Position numbers and translations under genes: made by a program | Assembly (NCBI GenBank): GCA_947472645.1 | Contig: CANJBQ010000002.1 | Location: 79,762-143,761, forward strand | Reading direction: 5' to 3' | From: Burkholderiaceae bacterium | Lineage (GTDB): Bacteria; Pseudomonadota; Gammaproteobacteria; Burkholderiales; Burkholderiaceae | DNA length: 64,000 bases | The notes under the pieces: model-generated | The model's input: only the letters and a program-made list of their open reading frames with translations | The model's database searches: none | Told to the model about the DNA's origin: nothing | In this document: positions 54,995-64,000 of the stretch, piece after piece | Position numbering within the stretch: the stretch's first letter is position 1 | How the letters are laid out: each line of letters opens with the position of its first letter

Positions 54995-56668
54995 ATGAAA
55001 AGCGATATAGAAATTGCCCAGGCGGCTCAAATTCAGCCCATTATTCCTCTAGTTAATGAAAAATATGGCATATCAGCACAAGCCTTGAACCCTTTTGGGC
55101 ATTACAAAGCCAAGCTTTCTTTAGAATTCATTCAGTCTTTAGAGTCAAAACCTAACGGCAAACTTGTATTAGTCACAGCCATTTCCCCTACGCCTGCGGG
55201 TGAGGGTAAAACCACCACAACGGTAGGATTGGGTGACGCATTAAACCTTATTGGTAAAAAAAGCCTTATTTGCCTTCGTGAGCCTTCTTTAGGTCCTGTG
55301 TTTGGAATGAAGGGTGGCGCTACAGGTGGTGGTATGTCTCAGGTCATCCCGATGGAAGACATTAACTTGCACTTTACAGGCGATTTTCATGCGATTTCTG
55401 CAGCGAATAATTTACTTGCTGCGTTGATTGACAATCATATTCACCATGGCAATGAACTTGAATTTGATGCAAGAAGGGTTTCTTGGAAACGCGTCATGGA
55501 TATGAATGATCGTTCATTACGTAAGATTACGATTGGTCTTGGTGGCCCAGGGAATGGGTTTGTTCGCGAAGATGGATTTGATATTGTTGTTGCATCTGAG
55601 GTGATGGCTATTTTTTGTTTAGCTAGTGATCTGAATGATTTAAAAGAACGACTTGGCAAGATTGTTGTTGGTTATACGTCTGCACAAAAACCGATCTTGG
55701 CTAGTGATTTACAAGCACAGGGTGCGATGGCGGCCTTGTTAAAGGACGCATTTTCACCGAATATTGTACAAACCTTGGAAGGTAATATTGCCTTTGTGCA
55801 TGGCGGCCCATTTGCTAATATTGCGCACGGATGTAACTCTCTGATTGCTACTAAAACGGCACTTAAATTAGCTGACTATGTGGTTACTGAGGCGGGCTTT
55901 GGTGCTGATCTTGGGGCAGAAAAGTTTATTGATATTAAGTGTCGTAAAGCAGGATTGACTCCTTCGGCGGTTGTCCTTGTTGCGACCATTCGCGCCCTTA
56001 AATACCACGGCGGTGTAGAGGTTAAACAAACAGGACTTGAAAATCTAGACGCTCTGAAAAAGGGATTAGTTAATTTAGAAAGACATATTCAGAACATTAA
56101 AAATCAATATGGCTTGCCTTGTGTAGTCGCCATTAATCAGCGTTTAGAAGATACTGAAGCTGAAATAGCTTTATTAAAGTCAACGACAGAGCAATATGGT
56201 GTTGAGATGATTTTAGCCAAACACTGGGCGCAAGGTGGAGCTGGGGCCGCGGAATTAGCGCATGCAGTTGTTAAGTTATGTGATACCCCAAACCAATTTA
56301 AATTTGTGTATGAAGATTCATTACCTCTGATTGATAAAGTGCGAGCCATTGCAACAAAGATATATGGTGCCGCTCAAGTAACAGCGGATAAGAGTGTGAT
56401 GGAAAGATTGGCTTTTTTTGAAAAATTAGGTTACGGCAGCTATCCTGTTTGCATCGCAAAAACACAGTCTTCATTTTCATCGGATGCCGCTTTAAGAGGC
56501 GCTCCTTCAGGCCATACATTACATATTCGTGAAGTGAAGTTATCAGCAGGTGCTCAGTTTATTGTCGCCATTTGTGGAGATGTTATGACGATGCCAGGAT
56601 TACCAAAAATTCCTGCAGCGAACACAATTGATGTTGATCAAAATGGTGTTATTAAAGGACTCTTTTAG
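54995..56668 (+). CDS. fhs: Formate-tetrahydrofolate ligase
   Basis: The 557-residue ATP-dependent ligase makes 10-formyl-tetrahydrofolate from formate. The P-loop is [18 protein letters not shown] near residues 66-83, followed by [20 protein letters not shown] and [19 protein letters not shown]. The C-terminal [16 protein letters not shown] is a family hallmark. It feeds one-carbon units to purines and serine and can assimilate formate. No clear ribosome site is visible. It converges with the cytochrome c4 gene, 18 bp apart. Confidence 0.96.
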   Translation: MKSDIEIAQAAQIQPIIPLVNEKYGISAQALNPFGHYKAKLSLEFIQSLESKPNGKLVLVTAISPTPAGEGKTTTTVGLGDALNLIGKKSLICLREPSLGPVFGMKGGATGGGMSQVIPMEDINLHFTGDFHAISAANNLLAALIDNHIHHGNELEFDARRVSWKRVMDMNDRSLRKITIGLGGPGNGFVREDGFDIVVASEVMAIFCLASDLNDLKERLGKIVVGYTSAQKPILASDLQAQGAMAALLKDAFSPNIVQTLEGNIAFVHGGPFANIAHGCNSLIATKTALKLADYVVTEAGFGADLGAEKFIDIKCRKAGLTPSAVVLVATIRALKYHGGVEVKQTGLENLDALKKGLVNLERHIQNIKNQYGLPCVVAINQRLEDTEAEIALLKSTTEQYGVEMILAKHWAQGGAGAAELAHAVVKLCDTPNQFKFVYEDSLPLIDKVRAIATKIYGAAQVTADKSVMERLAFFEKLGYGSYPVCIAKTQSSFSSDAALRGAPSGHTLHIREVKLSAGAQFIVAICGDVMTMPGLPKIPAANTIDVDQNGVIKGLF

Positions 56669-56686
56669 TTCATTGAACCTAGCGAG

Positions 56687-57295
56687 TTACTGAGTAGGTC
56701 GATCAGCTAATCCAGCAATATAGTCTGACAAAATAACAATATCAGCCTCATTTAAATTCGCTGCTGCGGATGACATATTTCCATCCATATCTGAACGTGT
56801 TTGAGCTTTAAAACCGCGTAATTGCGTAATGAGATATTCATGTTGCTGTCCTGCAACTCTTGGGATATGTTGTAAGCCGAGTAAATTAGGTCCATGGCAC
56901 TGCGTGCAATTATATTTATTGGCTAGTTCAGGGCCTAGAGCAAGATTTTTCTCACTCGTCATGTGTGTCGTTGTTCTTTTTTCGGCAGAAAAATAGGCTG
57001 CCAAATTATTCATATCTGCGTTACTTAAATCTGCCGCAAGAGGCGTCATGATGGGGTTTTTACGATTACCTTCGCGATAGCGAAAGAGTGCTGTTGAAAT
57101 TGCTTGGGCTGGTTGACCTGATAAGGATGGAATTTCTGGGTTTAAAGAGTTGCCATTTGGGCCGTGGCAAGCAAAACAGGTCGCTGCTTTGGCTTTACCT
57201 GCTTCAATGTTCGCAGCAAAGACGTGATTTGTTAGGAATAAAAAAACAACCCCCAACAAAGTGGAGGTTGTTCTATTTTTCATTGTTAAAACCAT
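56687..57295 (-). CDS. Cytochrome c4 (dihaem)
   Basis: This 202-residue periplasmic protein has a signal peptide (LLGVVFLFLTNHVFAANI) and two haem domains: CFACHG (C40, C43, H44) and CTQCHG (C130, C133, H134), with likely Met ligands in NPIMTPLA and DGNMSSAA. Cytochrome c4 delivers electrons to terminal oxidases, including cbb3. It begins 5 bp after the stop of the PQQ-type sugar dehydrogenase and may accept its electrons. ATG 57283 is an alternative start. Confidence 0.92.
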   Translation of the reverse strand: MVLTMKNRTTSTLLGVVFLFLTNHVFAANIEAGKAKAATCFACHGPNGNSLNPEIPSLSGQPAQAISTALFRYREGNRKNPIMTPLAADLSNADMNNLAAYFSAEKRTTTHMTSEKNLALGPELANKYNCTQCHGPNLLGLQHIPRVAGQQHEYLITQLRGFKAQTRSDMDGNMSSAAANLNEADIVILSDYIAGLADRPTQ

Positions 57296-57300
57296 AAAAA

Positions 57301-58533
57301 TTATTTAGATGCAGAAAGTGTTGATTTCTTGTAAGAGATACGATAAATAATACCATTGTAGTCATCAGAAACAAGCATCGCTCCATCTGGCATTATGAGC
57401 AAATCAACTGGTCTTCCCCACATTGGAGGATCGCCTTTATCGTCTAATAAAAAGCCGGTTAAGAAGGGCTCATATTTAGCCACTTTACCTTTAGCATCCA
57501 AAGTCACGCGCATTACATCATAGCCTTGCTTCGTAGTACGATTCCAAGAGCCATGGCGTGCAATAAATAAGCTATTTGTATACTCAACAGGGAATTGCTT
57601 ACCAGTATAAAAATGTAAGCCAAGAGGGGCAACGTGAGCCCCTAAATTGAGTGCAGGTGGCGTAAATTGATCACAAGATGCATATTTGCCATAAATTGGA
57701 TCAGGCATATCCCCTTGATGACAGAATGGGTAGCCGAAGTTCTCTCCTTCTTTTGAAACCACGTTGAGCTCATCGTTTGGTTTGTCATCCCCCATCCAAT
57801 CCCTACCGTGCTCTGTAAACCATAGTTTTTTAGTCACTGGGTGGAAGTCCATACCCACAGAGTTTCTGACGCCAGTAGCAAATCTTTCTAAGCGACCATT
57901 TTTAGGATCCACACGCATAATTGCTCCCTGCACATAGTTCGGAATCGTAATGTTTTGTGGAGAACCAATATTGAAATAAAGCTTTTTGTCTGGACCTGCC
58001 GTTAAATATTTCCAAAAGTGGCCTGGACCATTTGTTGGATCAAGTCCATCGACGACTAAAATACCTTCTGGTGGATTATCAAGACGATCTTCAATATTTT
58101 CATATTTTTTGATCATAGTTCTTTCGGCGACATATAAAGCGCCATCCAAAAACGCAATACCATTTGGCGCTGTTAATCCTTTAAGAATCTTTTTAACTTC
58201 CCGTTTGCCATCTTTTTCAACAACCGCATAGACATCATTTGCCGCTAAATTACTGACGAAAATAGTTCCTTTAGATCCGCGCGCTAATGAGCGTGCATTT
58301 GGTACTTCAGCCCAGACATCGATCGAAAATCCAGGAGGTAATTTCAACTTTGACATCTGTAACTCACTTAAATCCGCACCTGTCAATTTAGGGTTAAATG
58401 GGTGTAAGGGCGATTTAGCATCTGCTTCGCTTCTACCTTGGAGCCATCTTGGTGGCGGATCTGCTGGGCTTTGTTGAGCAAATGCTGGAATCGCCAATGC
58501 CAATATCATTGCTGACAATAATTTTTTCTTCAT
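57301..58533 (-). CDS. PQQ-dependent sugar/sorbosone-type dehydrogenase
   Basis: The 410-residue exported protein is a six-bladed propeller of the soluble aldose dehydrogenase/L-sorbosone dehydrogenase group. A signal peptide ends near AFAQQ. FVSNLAANDVYAVVEK, WFTEHGRDWMGDDKPNDELN and RHGSWNRTTKQGYDVMRV are the familiar PQQ/calcium-site blades; WGRPVDLLIMPDGAMLVSDD closes the propeller. AGGGGAC precedes the ATG. The cytochrome c4 gene follows immediately. No pqq biosynthesis gene is in the window. The substrate is unknown. Confidence 0.88.
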   Translation of the reverse strand: MKKKLLSAMILALAIPAFAQQSPADPPPRWLQGRSEADAKSPLHPFNPKLTGADLSELQMSKLKLPPGFSIDVWAEVPNARSLARGSKGTIFVSNLAANDVYAVVEKDGKREVKKILKGLTAPNGIAFLDGALYVAERTMIKKYENIEDRLDNPPEGILVVDGLDPTNGPGHFWKYLTAGPDKKLYFNIGSPQNITIPNYVQGAIMRVDPKNGRLERFATGVRNSVGMDFHPVTKKLWFTEHGRDWMGDDKPNDELNVVSKEGENFGYPFCHQGDMPDPIYGKYASCDQFTPPALNLGAHVAPLGLHFYTGKQFPVEYTNSLFIARHGSWNRTTKQGYDVMRVTLDAKGKVAKYEPFLTGFLLDDKGDPPMWGRPVDLLIMPDGAMLVSDDYNGIIYRISYKKSTLSASK

Positions 58534-58652
58534 TGTAAAAGTCCCCTAGTTATATAGTTTTAAAACTGATCAAATACATATTGAGTTGAACATACAAGTT
58601 ATATTAAATCAGAAAGATACATGATTAGTGATTACCCTGATATACATTCTTT

Positions 58653-60794
58653 TCAAAATGGGTAGGTGGCATTCAGACCAATTACCCAATTACGTCCTGG
58701 AGAAGGTTCGAAGTACTGCGCACTCAACTGGTTGATGATGACAGAGCCCACATAATAGGTATCAAAAATATTGTTGATTCGGATAAATTCGGTCACGTTC
58801 CATTTATCTATTATTTGTTTGGCAAAAGCGCGTAGGTTACTTACTAAATAGCCGCTAGCATTTGAATTAGTATTATTCGTATCGGCAGCATACATATTAC
58901 TTGCTGCTAAAAGCTCTGCCCCGATATTGATGGAATGATCCGGAAGTTGCCAAGCGAGTTCACCAAATAAACGATGTGCAGGAACCCCAGGGATATTGGC
59001 GCCAGAGTTTATTGTATTGCCAGATGTTGTTGTATAGTCTTGGCTCACTTGTGCCAGGGTATAGGTATAGGATAAATTGCTATAGAGGTGCATTGGTAAA
59101 TCAAGATGACCAAAAAGTTCGAAGCCTGTTCGAGACGTGTTATTTGCATTTTGATAGACGGTTTTTCCAGAGATGTTATTTAGGGCAACGATTTCGTTAC
59201 TACTATTTGCTACAAATATTGCGGTATTAAAGTGACCGACCTCAGGCAAGATACTTTTCCAACCCAATTCATACTGAATGGTAGTAGCGGCATTCAGCAT
59301 ATTGGGGTTGGAAGAGGTCGTTGAACATAGGGTGTTACCACAACTGTATTTAATTTGGTTGAGGGTCGGCGTGTCATAACCAAGCCCCACTGAGGTATAA
59401 ATCCGATTGAGCGGATTAACGAGATAACTAGCAGAAGCCATTGGCATGACTTGGTTGTAGTTCGATGTGGTGTAAGCAAAAGCATTTAAGTTGTCGCTAC
59501 CACTGAGTTGTGTAGCGGTATGTCGCAGACCTGCGGTTACGTTCACTTTTTCTGAAGGATCAAACCCAATTTGAAGGTATTGATCCAGATTATTGGCTCT
59601 GTAGTTCGCATCTGTATTAATGGAAGTATTTTTTCCGGTGCAGTTCACTAATGAGCCAAAGGCATTGCAGTATCCCATGCTGTGATCATTATCATTTCCA
59701 TAATTAATGCCAATGGTCATTTTGACGGGGGTTTGATTCACCATTGTTTTAAATTGGTATTGACCCTCAAGTCCTGAGTAGCTTCGATCAAGGCTAATCG
59801 CACCATTCACAAAGGGAACTGTAGTTGTTGAGGGCGCTTGAAATTGAAACTGGTTGCGAGTACCTGTATAGGCCATCAATTTAAAAGATGAAGAAGAATC
59901 AATCTTTTGCAGTAATTCCATACCACCTTGAAGCTGAGTGACGGTTTTACGCGTATTCCAAGACTCGGCATTTGTACCAGCACCTTGAGGATTTGAAGTT
60001 AATTGAGCTGATGTCAGTCCAAGTGGGTCGCTTGCTGACAGATTCACACGATTACCAATGATGGTAATTTTGGTGTCTCCATCACCGCCGATGATTAACT
60101 TTGCATTTTCATTATCTCGACTTGCTTCGCTATGTGTTCTAGAGCCATTCGTCATGAAAGTATTGGAATCGAGAAGATAATTGACAGAGTTTTGATCACC
60201 ACTAGCTTTGACCCCAATCTTGCTCGTATTGAAGGATCCATAGGATGCATAAGGGGTTACTGCAAAACCTGGTTTGCCTTTTTCTGAATAAATATTGAGA
60301 ACTCCACCTGCAGAATTACCATAGAGAACAGAAAATGGACCCCGTAATACTTCCATATGGTCTACGGAGCTGATGTCGACATGGGATAACTGGCTTTGAC
60401 CGTCCGGCATTGTGGCAGGAATACCATCGACATAGACCTTAATACCTCTCGCGCCAAAAGCGGAATTTGCGCCAAAACCACGGATAGAAATCATCGTATC
60501 TTGAGCATAGTTTTGGCGATTGATGGCATGTACACCTGGCACTCTAGAAAGAGATTCGGAGATATTGACTTGTTGCTGTCCATCTTGGATTTCTGATCGA
60601 TTAATTAAATCAATGGAGGCAGAGGTTTCAAAGGGCGTTTGATAAAAACGGGAAGCACTAATCACCATCTCATCAAGGTTTTGGAGTGGTTCAGCGATTT
60701 TTTGACTATAAGCTTGGCCACACGTCAAAAGACCAAAAAGCATGGTCATATATGGAATTTGGTTAAAGAGATGCCTCAAGATTGTTTGTCTCAT
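58653..60794 (-). CDS. TonB-dependent outer-membrane receptor
   Basis: The 713-residue receptor has a signal peptide, a TonB box-like DEMVISASR segment, a plug (INISRSEIQDGQ-type region through VDISSVDHMEVLRGPFSVLY) and a 22-strand barrel ending in the terminal Phe of GLNATYPF. It takes up a scarce ligand such as a metal chelate or cofactor. It has its own upstream region of about 130 bp with a TGACA-N6-TGTCA dyad at 60825-60840. The nearest gene on the same strand is the PQQ-type dehydrogenase, 120 bp away. Confidence 0.93.
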   Translation of the reverse strand: MRQTILRHLFNQIPYMTMLFGLLTCGQAYSQKIAEPLQNLDEMVISASRFYQTPFETSASIDLINRSEIQDGQQQVNISESLSRVPGVHAINRQNYAQDTMISIRGFGANSAFGARGIKVYVDGIPATMPDGQSQLSHVDISSVDHMEVLRGPFSVLYGNSAGGVLNIYSEKGKPGFAVTPYASYGSFNTSKIGVKASGDQNSVNYLLDSNTFMTNGSRTHSEASRDNENAKLIIGGDGDTKITIIGNRVNLSASDPLGLTSAQLTSNPQGAGTNAESWNTRKTVTQLQGGMELLQKIDSSSSFKLMAYTGTRNQFQFQAPSTTTVPFVNGAISLDRSYSGLEGQYQFKTMVNQTPVKMTIGINYGNDNDHSMGYCNAFGSLVNCTGKNTSINTDANYRANNLDQYLQIGFDPSEKVNVTAGLRHTATQLSGSDNLNAFAYTTSNYNQVMPMASASYLVNPLNRIYTSVGLGYDTPTLNQIKYSCGNTLCSTTSSNPNMLNAATTIQYELGWKSILPEVGHFNTAIFVANSSNEIVALNNISGKTVYQNANNTSRTGFELFGHLDLPMHLYSNLSYTYTLAQVSQDYTTTSGNTINSGANIPGVPAHRLFGELAWQLPDHSINIGAELLAASNMYAADTNNTNSNASGYLVSNLRAFAKQIIDKWNVTEFIRINNIFDTYYVGSVIINQLSAQYFEPSPGRNWVIGLNATYPF

Positions 60795-60928
60795 TATTTT
60801 TGTGATGATTAATTATAGGCACTTTGACATCTTGGTGTCATAGAGGCTTCATTTTTAGCCAGATCACAAAAATACCACAAAAGATCACGCCGAGTTTTGA
60901 TGACTTAATGCCGATGCTTGAATCTTGT

Positions 60929-61636
60929 TTAATCGTATAAATTTTTAAGCTGCTTTGCTAAATCTATAAAATTTTTCGCATGATAATTCGTGAAGTCTTC
61001 TTGGTGAAGGTCGTTCCGCGAATGATGAGGGCCGAACTCAAAGGGCCTTTCAATAAAAGCTGTTTGTAAACCACATTGATGAGCAGCGAGTAGATCATCC
61101 TTATGAGAAGCAACTAACATCACTTCCTCAGCTTTTAGGTCAAATGTACTAGCTACTCCTAGGTAGGTTTCAGGGTCCGGTTTGTAATGACGAAAAACTT
61201 CTGCGCTGAGGATGAGATCCCAAGGTAAAGATGCATGCTTTGCCATATTGGCTAAAAGCCCCAAATTCCCATTTGATAAGGTCACAATGGTAAATTGTTG
61301 CTTTAAGAGGGTGAGGCCTTCAACGGTATCTGGCCAGGGTTGTAATCGATGCCAAATGTGATTGAGCGCATATTTCTCAGCTTCAGAAAGTGAAGAGATG
61401 CCAAATGCTTCCAATATTTCATCAAGAATCATGCGGTGCAGGTCATCGATCTTCGTCCAAGGTAATTCTCCCGAACGCACCCTAGCCATTGCTGGCTGAT
61501 ACCCTTTTCGCCAAGCTGACGCAAATGCATTTGGATCTACCGGCAATTGAATTCTTTCTACTTCTGCCGCAATGGAACCGTGCCAATTAACGACCGTACC
61601 AAATACATCAAATGCTAGAACTTTTGGCAGGCGCAT
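60929..61636 (-). CDS. L-2-haloacid dehalogenase-type (HAD type II) hydrolase
   Basis: This 235-residue HAD protein has the nucleophile D10 in LAFDVFGTVVNWHGS, the Ser/Asn motif VTLSNGNLGLLANM, the Lys motif HYKPDPETYLG and the acidic motif VASHKDDLLAAHQCG. Type II members hydrolyse L-2-haloacids, but many related proteins are general phosphatases. Its ATG shares a base with the cyclase stop (TAATG), so it is translated with the cyclase. Function within that pair is unknown. Confidence 0.9.
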   Translation of the reverse strand: MRLPKVLAFDVFGTVVNWHGSIAAEVERIQLPVDPNAFASAWRKGYQPAMARVRSGELPWTKIDDLHRMILDEILEAFGISSLSEAEKYALNHIWHRLQPWPDTVEGLTLLKQQFTIVTLSNGNLGLLANMAKHASLPWDLILSAEVFRHYKPDPETYLGVASTFDLKAEEVMLVASHKDDLLAAHQCGLQTAFIERPFEFGPHHSRNDLHQEDFTNYHAKNFIDLAKQLKNLYD

Positions 61637-63864
61637 TACTTTTCATCCATGATCCAAACACCTTGCCAATCTTTGGGCGGATTTGCTTCTAGGTACCGGC
61701 ATCTTTCAATATAAATCTCAGATAGACGATCATTTTTGTTGAGTTTTAGCGTATTTTCAAACGCGACAATGGCAGCGGACCATTGGCCATTTCTATATTT
61801 ATCGATACCGTCTCTGAATTGATTGATGGTGTCCATCAAGTTAGGAAAAGATTCTTTATCGTGATAGTCGAGAACTTCATAGATGGCTACAGGTTTTGTC
61901 TTCCCTTTAACCACTACGAAATCCACTTCACGGGTACGATAAGTCCCTTTAAGTTGGTTATAGGTAAATTCGCTAATCAGGATTTTTGCAGCGTATTGTT
62001 TACAGGCTGACTCTAGGCGAGCAGCGAGGTTAACACCATCACCAATAATGGTGTAATCCATCCGTTTTTTAGAGCCAATGTTGCCAGATACGACGGTGTC
62101 AGTATTCAGGCCAATACCGATATGGATTGGCAGTTTACCTTCTGTGGTTCTGGTGACATTCCATTCGTTCAGTTTTTTGATCATTGAGATTGACGCGCGC
62201 ACAGCGCGGTCTTCATCATCATCATGTCCTACCGGAATGCCGAAGGCGGCCATGATGGCATCACCAATAAACTTGTCCAGCATGCCACCTTCTTTGGTAA
62301 TGCAATCTACCATCAGCTCAAAATATTCATTGAGCATACTGACTGTAGCTTGAGGACCTAATTTTTCTGAAATAGTCGTGAAGCCTCGGATATCAGAAAA
62401 TAGAACCGTTGCGGGCAGACTTTTGCCCCCCATAATATCTCCACCAGAAGCGAGAAGTTGGTTTGCTATAGAAGGGTCAATATAACGAGACATGGTTGAC
62501 TTCATTCTTTTTTCATTAGAAATATCTTCAATCATGATCATTGAACCAATATTTTTTTGGTGAAGATCAACTAAAGACATTAAGGTGAGGTTGGTTGAAT
62601 GAACTTCTTCACCAAACTGGATCTCTGCATCCATGATCATCTCAATTTCACCTGAGGCCTGAACTACTTTCAGTTTATCGAGGACCCAAGCACTACCTTC
62701 ATTAAAAATTGCCTCAATTGGCTGACCAACGATATCCTTGATATTTTTACCTACTAACTTAGCACCAGCTTTATTGCAGGTCACGATCATTTCTTCGACA
62801 TTGGTCGTGATCACGCCATTGGTCATCGACTCCAACATACTGTTGTTATAGTTTTTAAGATTTTGTTCTTTAGCAAAGAGATCGGCATTGTGTAAGGCGG
62901 AGGCAATTTTGGCACCAAAAGCTTTTAGGCGAAATTCATCATCTGCTGAAAACACTCCCGTTCGTTTATTAAGAACTTGAGCTACTCCAATTGATTTACC
63001 GGATTGATCAATGATGGGTACACAGAGAATAGAGCGAGTAAAGAAACCGGTTTTTTTATCAAATTCAGGATTGAATCGAAGATCTGCATAGGCATATGGA
63101 ATATTAATAGCTTCGCCGGTTGTAAAGACGGTTCCGGCGATACCGAGATGACTCGGGAAACGAATCTCTGACATTCCGGTACCTTGTGCGACTTGCGACC
63201 AGAGCTGGTTATTTTTCTCATCAAATAAAAATAGAGTGGATCGATCTGCATCTAACATTCGTGTTACTTCGCTCATGACCTTTTGGAGGAGTGCGGTAAT
63301 TTTTATTTCTGAAGACATTTCAGAAACAAGATTTAATAACTCCATTTTTTCTTGTTGCTCGATATTAGAAGCTTCGATAAATTGGTGATTTTGAAGGATG
63401 TGTGAAGAGTAAAGAACGATTGCCTTTAAGGTATCGAGATCTTTTTTAGTAAATCGACCTTTCGTCTTGTTTAACGCCTCGACTACACCAATGATTTCAT
63501 TTTTAGAGTTCTTAATAGGTACACATAAAATATTTTTCGTTTTGTATTGAGTGCCTAAGTCAATATTTTTTAAGAATCGAGGATCTTTTTGGGTGTCATG
63601 AACAATGACTTCTTCACCGGTTGTAAATACATGTCCTGCGATTCCTTCGTTGTTTAAGATACGAATTTCGTGGCTTAGGTTACCTTGTGCAATTCGTGAA
63701 TATAACTCATTAGTTTTAGAGTCATTTAAAAAAAGGGTAGATCGATCAGCCATCAACACATCACTTATGATGGCTAGAAGCTCATTAAAGACTTCATCTA
63801 GAGTATCTAGTCTGGATAATCTAGATGAAGTATCTAGCAATAAATCAGAAAGGCTGGTATTCAT
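61636..63864 (-). CDS. GAF-GAF-PAS class III adenylate/guanylate cyclase
   Basis: This 742-residue soluble signalling protein has GAF1 at about 15-160 (TLFLNDSKTNELYSRIAQG), GAF2 at about 185-330, a PAS domain at about 345-450 and a class III cyclase at about 475-660. Metal Asp are in TVLFSDIRGFTTISEK and DKFIGDAIMAAFG; the nucleotide site has GNIGSKKRMDYTIIGDGVN. A helical tail follows (DGIDKYRNGQWSAAIVAFEN). It would make cAMP or cGMP in response to small ligands or redox state. AAGGAC precedes the ATG. Confidence 0.93.
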   Translation of the reverse strand: MNTSLSDLLLDTSSRLSRLDTLDEVFNELLAIISDVLMADRSTLFLNDSKTNELYSRIAQGNLSHEIRILNNEGIAGHVFTTGEEVIVHDTQKDPRFLKNIDLGTQYKTKNILCVPIKNSKNEIIGVVEALNKTKGRFTKKDLDTLKAIVLYSSHILQNHQFIEASNIEQQEKMELLNLVSEMSSEIKITALLQKVMSEVTRMLDADRSTLFLFDEKNNQLWSQVAQGTGMSEIRFPSHLGIAGTVFTTGEAINIPYAYADLRFNPEFDKKTGFFTRSILCVPIIDQSGKSIGVAQVLNKRTGVFSADDEFRLKAFGAKIASALHNADLFAKEQNLKNYNNSMLESMTNGVITTNVEEMIVTCNKAGAKLVGKNIKDIVGQPIEAIFNEGSAWVLDKLKVVQASGEIEMIMDAEIQFGEEVHSTNLTLMSLVDLHQKNIGSMIMIEDISNEKRMKSTMSRYIDPSIANQLLASGGDIMGGKSLPATVLFSDIRGFTTISEKLGPQATVSMLNEYFELMVDCITKEGGMLDKFIGDAIMAAFGIPVGHDDDEDRAVRASISMIKKLNEWNVTRTTEGKLPIHIGIGLNTDTVVSGNIGSKKRMDYTIIGDGVNLAARLESACKQYAAKILISEFTYNQLKGTYRTREVDFVVVKGKTKPVAIYEVLDYHDKESFPNLMDTINQFRDGIDKYRNGQWSAAIVAFENTLKLNKNDRLSEIYIERCRYLEANPPKDWQGVWIMDEK

Positions 63865-63878
63865 TTTAAGTCCTTATT

Positions 63879-64000
63879 TTAGGGTCTCTTTGCCAGGTAG
63901 GAAGACCGTTGCTCTTGTAGAACGGCAATAGTTTCTTTTAATTGACGTATTTCTTCGTTAGCAGCCACTTTTCCCGCTTGAAGGTCTTGTTGCTTTTTAA
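63879..64000 (-). CDS. C-terminal end of a coiled-coil-rich protein (partial)
   Basis: The frame is open from the right edge to TAA at 63879-63881 and gives 39 residues. The visible tail is helical and charged (EEIRQLKETIAVLQEQ, then YLAKRP), with heptad spacing of Leu/Ile, as in a coiled coil. It ends 14 bp before the cyclase start on the same strand, so the cyclase may be its operon partner. No family can be given from this fragment. Confidence 0.6.
   Translation of the reverse strand, partial: KKQQDLQAGKVAANEEIRQLKETIAVLQEQRSSYLAKRP

Noticed and set aside
1..64000. tRNA, rRNA, insertion sequence or prophage genes
   Set aside because: No cloverleaf-like intergenic sequences, transposase or phage frames were seen; the gaps are short and AT-rich.

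Overview
The window looks like chromosomal DNA of a free-living, AT-rich betaproteobacterium of the order Burkholderiales, possibly close to Polynucleobacter. The reasons are the many orphan Bug/TctC-type binding proteins, a complete cbb3 oxidase locus with a betaproteobacterial-type short FixH, and the family-level resemblance of most proteins. The left edge holds the end of a photosynthesis gene cluster (bchP, tspO, hemA, dxs, bciB), so the organism is probably an aerobic or microaerobic anoxygenic phototroph. Genus-level placement is inference.

Layout: 1-5.4 kb is bacteriochlorophyll, haem and isoprenoid supply, including an unannotated 43-residue membrane peptide gene just before bciB. 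5.6-11.3 kb holds scattered transport and redox genes: a ModA-like protein, two Bug proteins, an Ldh-family dehydrogenase, a nitroreductase and an EamA exporter. 11.3-13.2 kb holds a parS-like palindrome and the 5'-truncated remnant of a giant repeat adhesin. 13.3-22.6 kb holds ompW and the full cbb3 oxidase locus (ccoI, S, N, O, Q, P, G, H, a small membrane protein, a TauE/SafE protein), with FNR-type boxes before ompW and before ccoN. 22.6-27.7 kb holds korC-korA-korB on the minus strand, a 2-oxoacid:ferredoxin oxidoreductase with its FAD/iron-sulphur partner, plus a CDGSH protein.

27.9-52.2 kb is a patchwork of small catabolic modules: FAH-family hydrolases, aldehyde dehydrogenase, a GMC/gluconate-dehydrogenase-type complex with a monohaem cytochrome, amidohydrolases, a flavin hydroxyacid oxidase, a TauD-type dioxygenase, a Cys-less racemase-fold protein, an M20 peptidase, and a beta-oxidation fusion protein with thiolase. 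Six of the window's eight Bug periplasmic binding proteins lie here, one with a frameshift. No TctA/TctB membrane component is present. 52.2-64 kb holds a cupin, an alpha/beta hydrolase, a class V aminotransferase, formate-tetrahydrofolate ligase, a cytochrome c4 with a PQQ-type sugar dehydrogenase, a TonB-dependent receptor, an L-2-haloacid-dehalogenase-like protein and a GAF-GAF-PAS nucleotide cyclase.

Together the genes suggest a photoheterotroph that supplements respiration with light. It respires at low oxygen through cbb3 and takes up small organic acids through many binding proteins. No tRNA, rRNA, CRISPR array, insertion sequence or prophage was seen.
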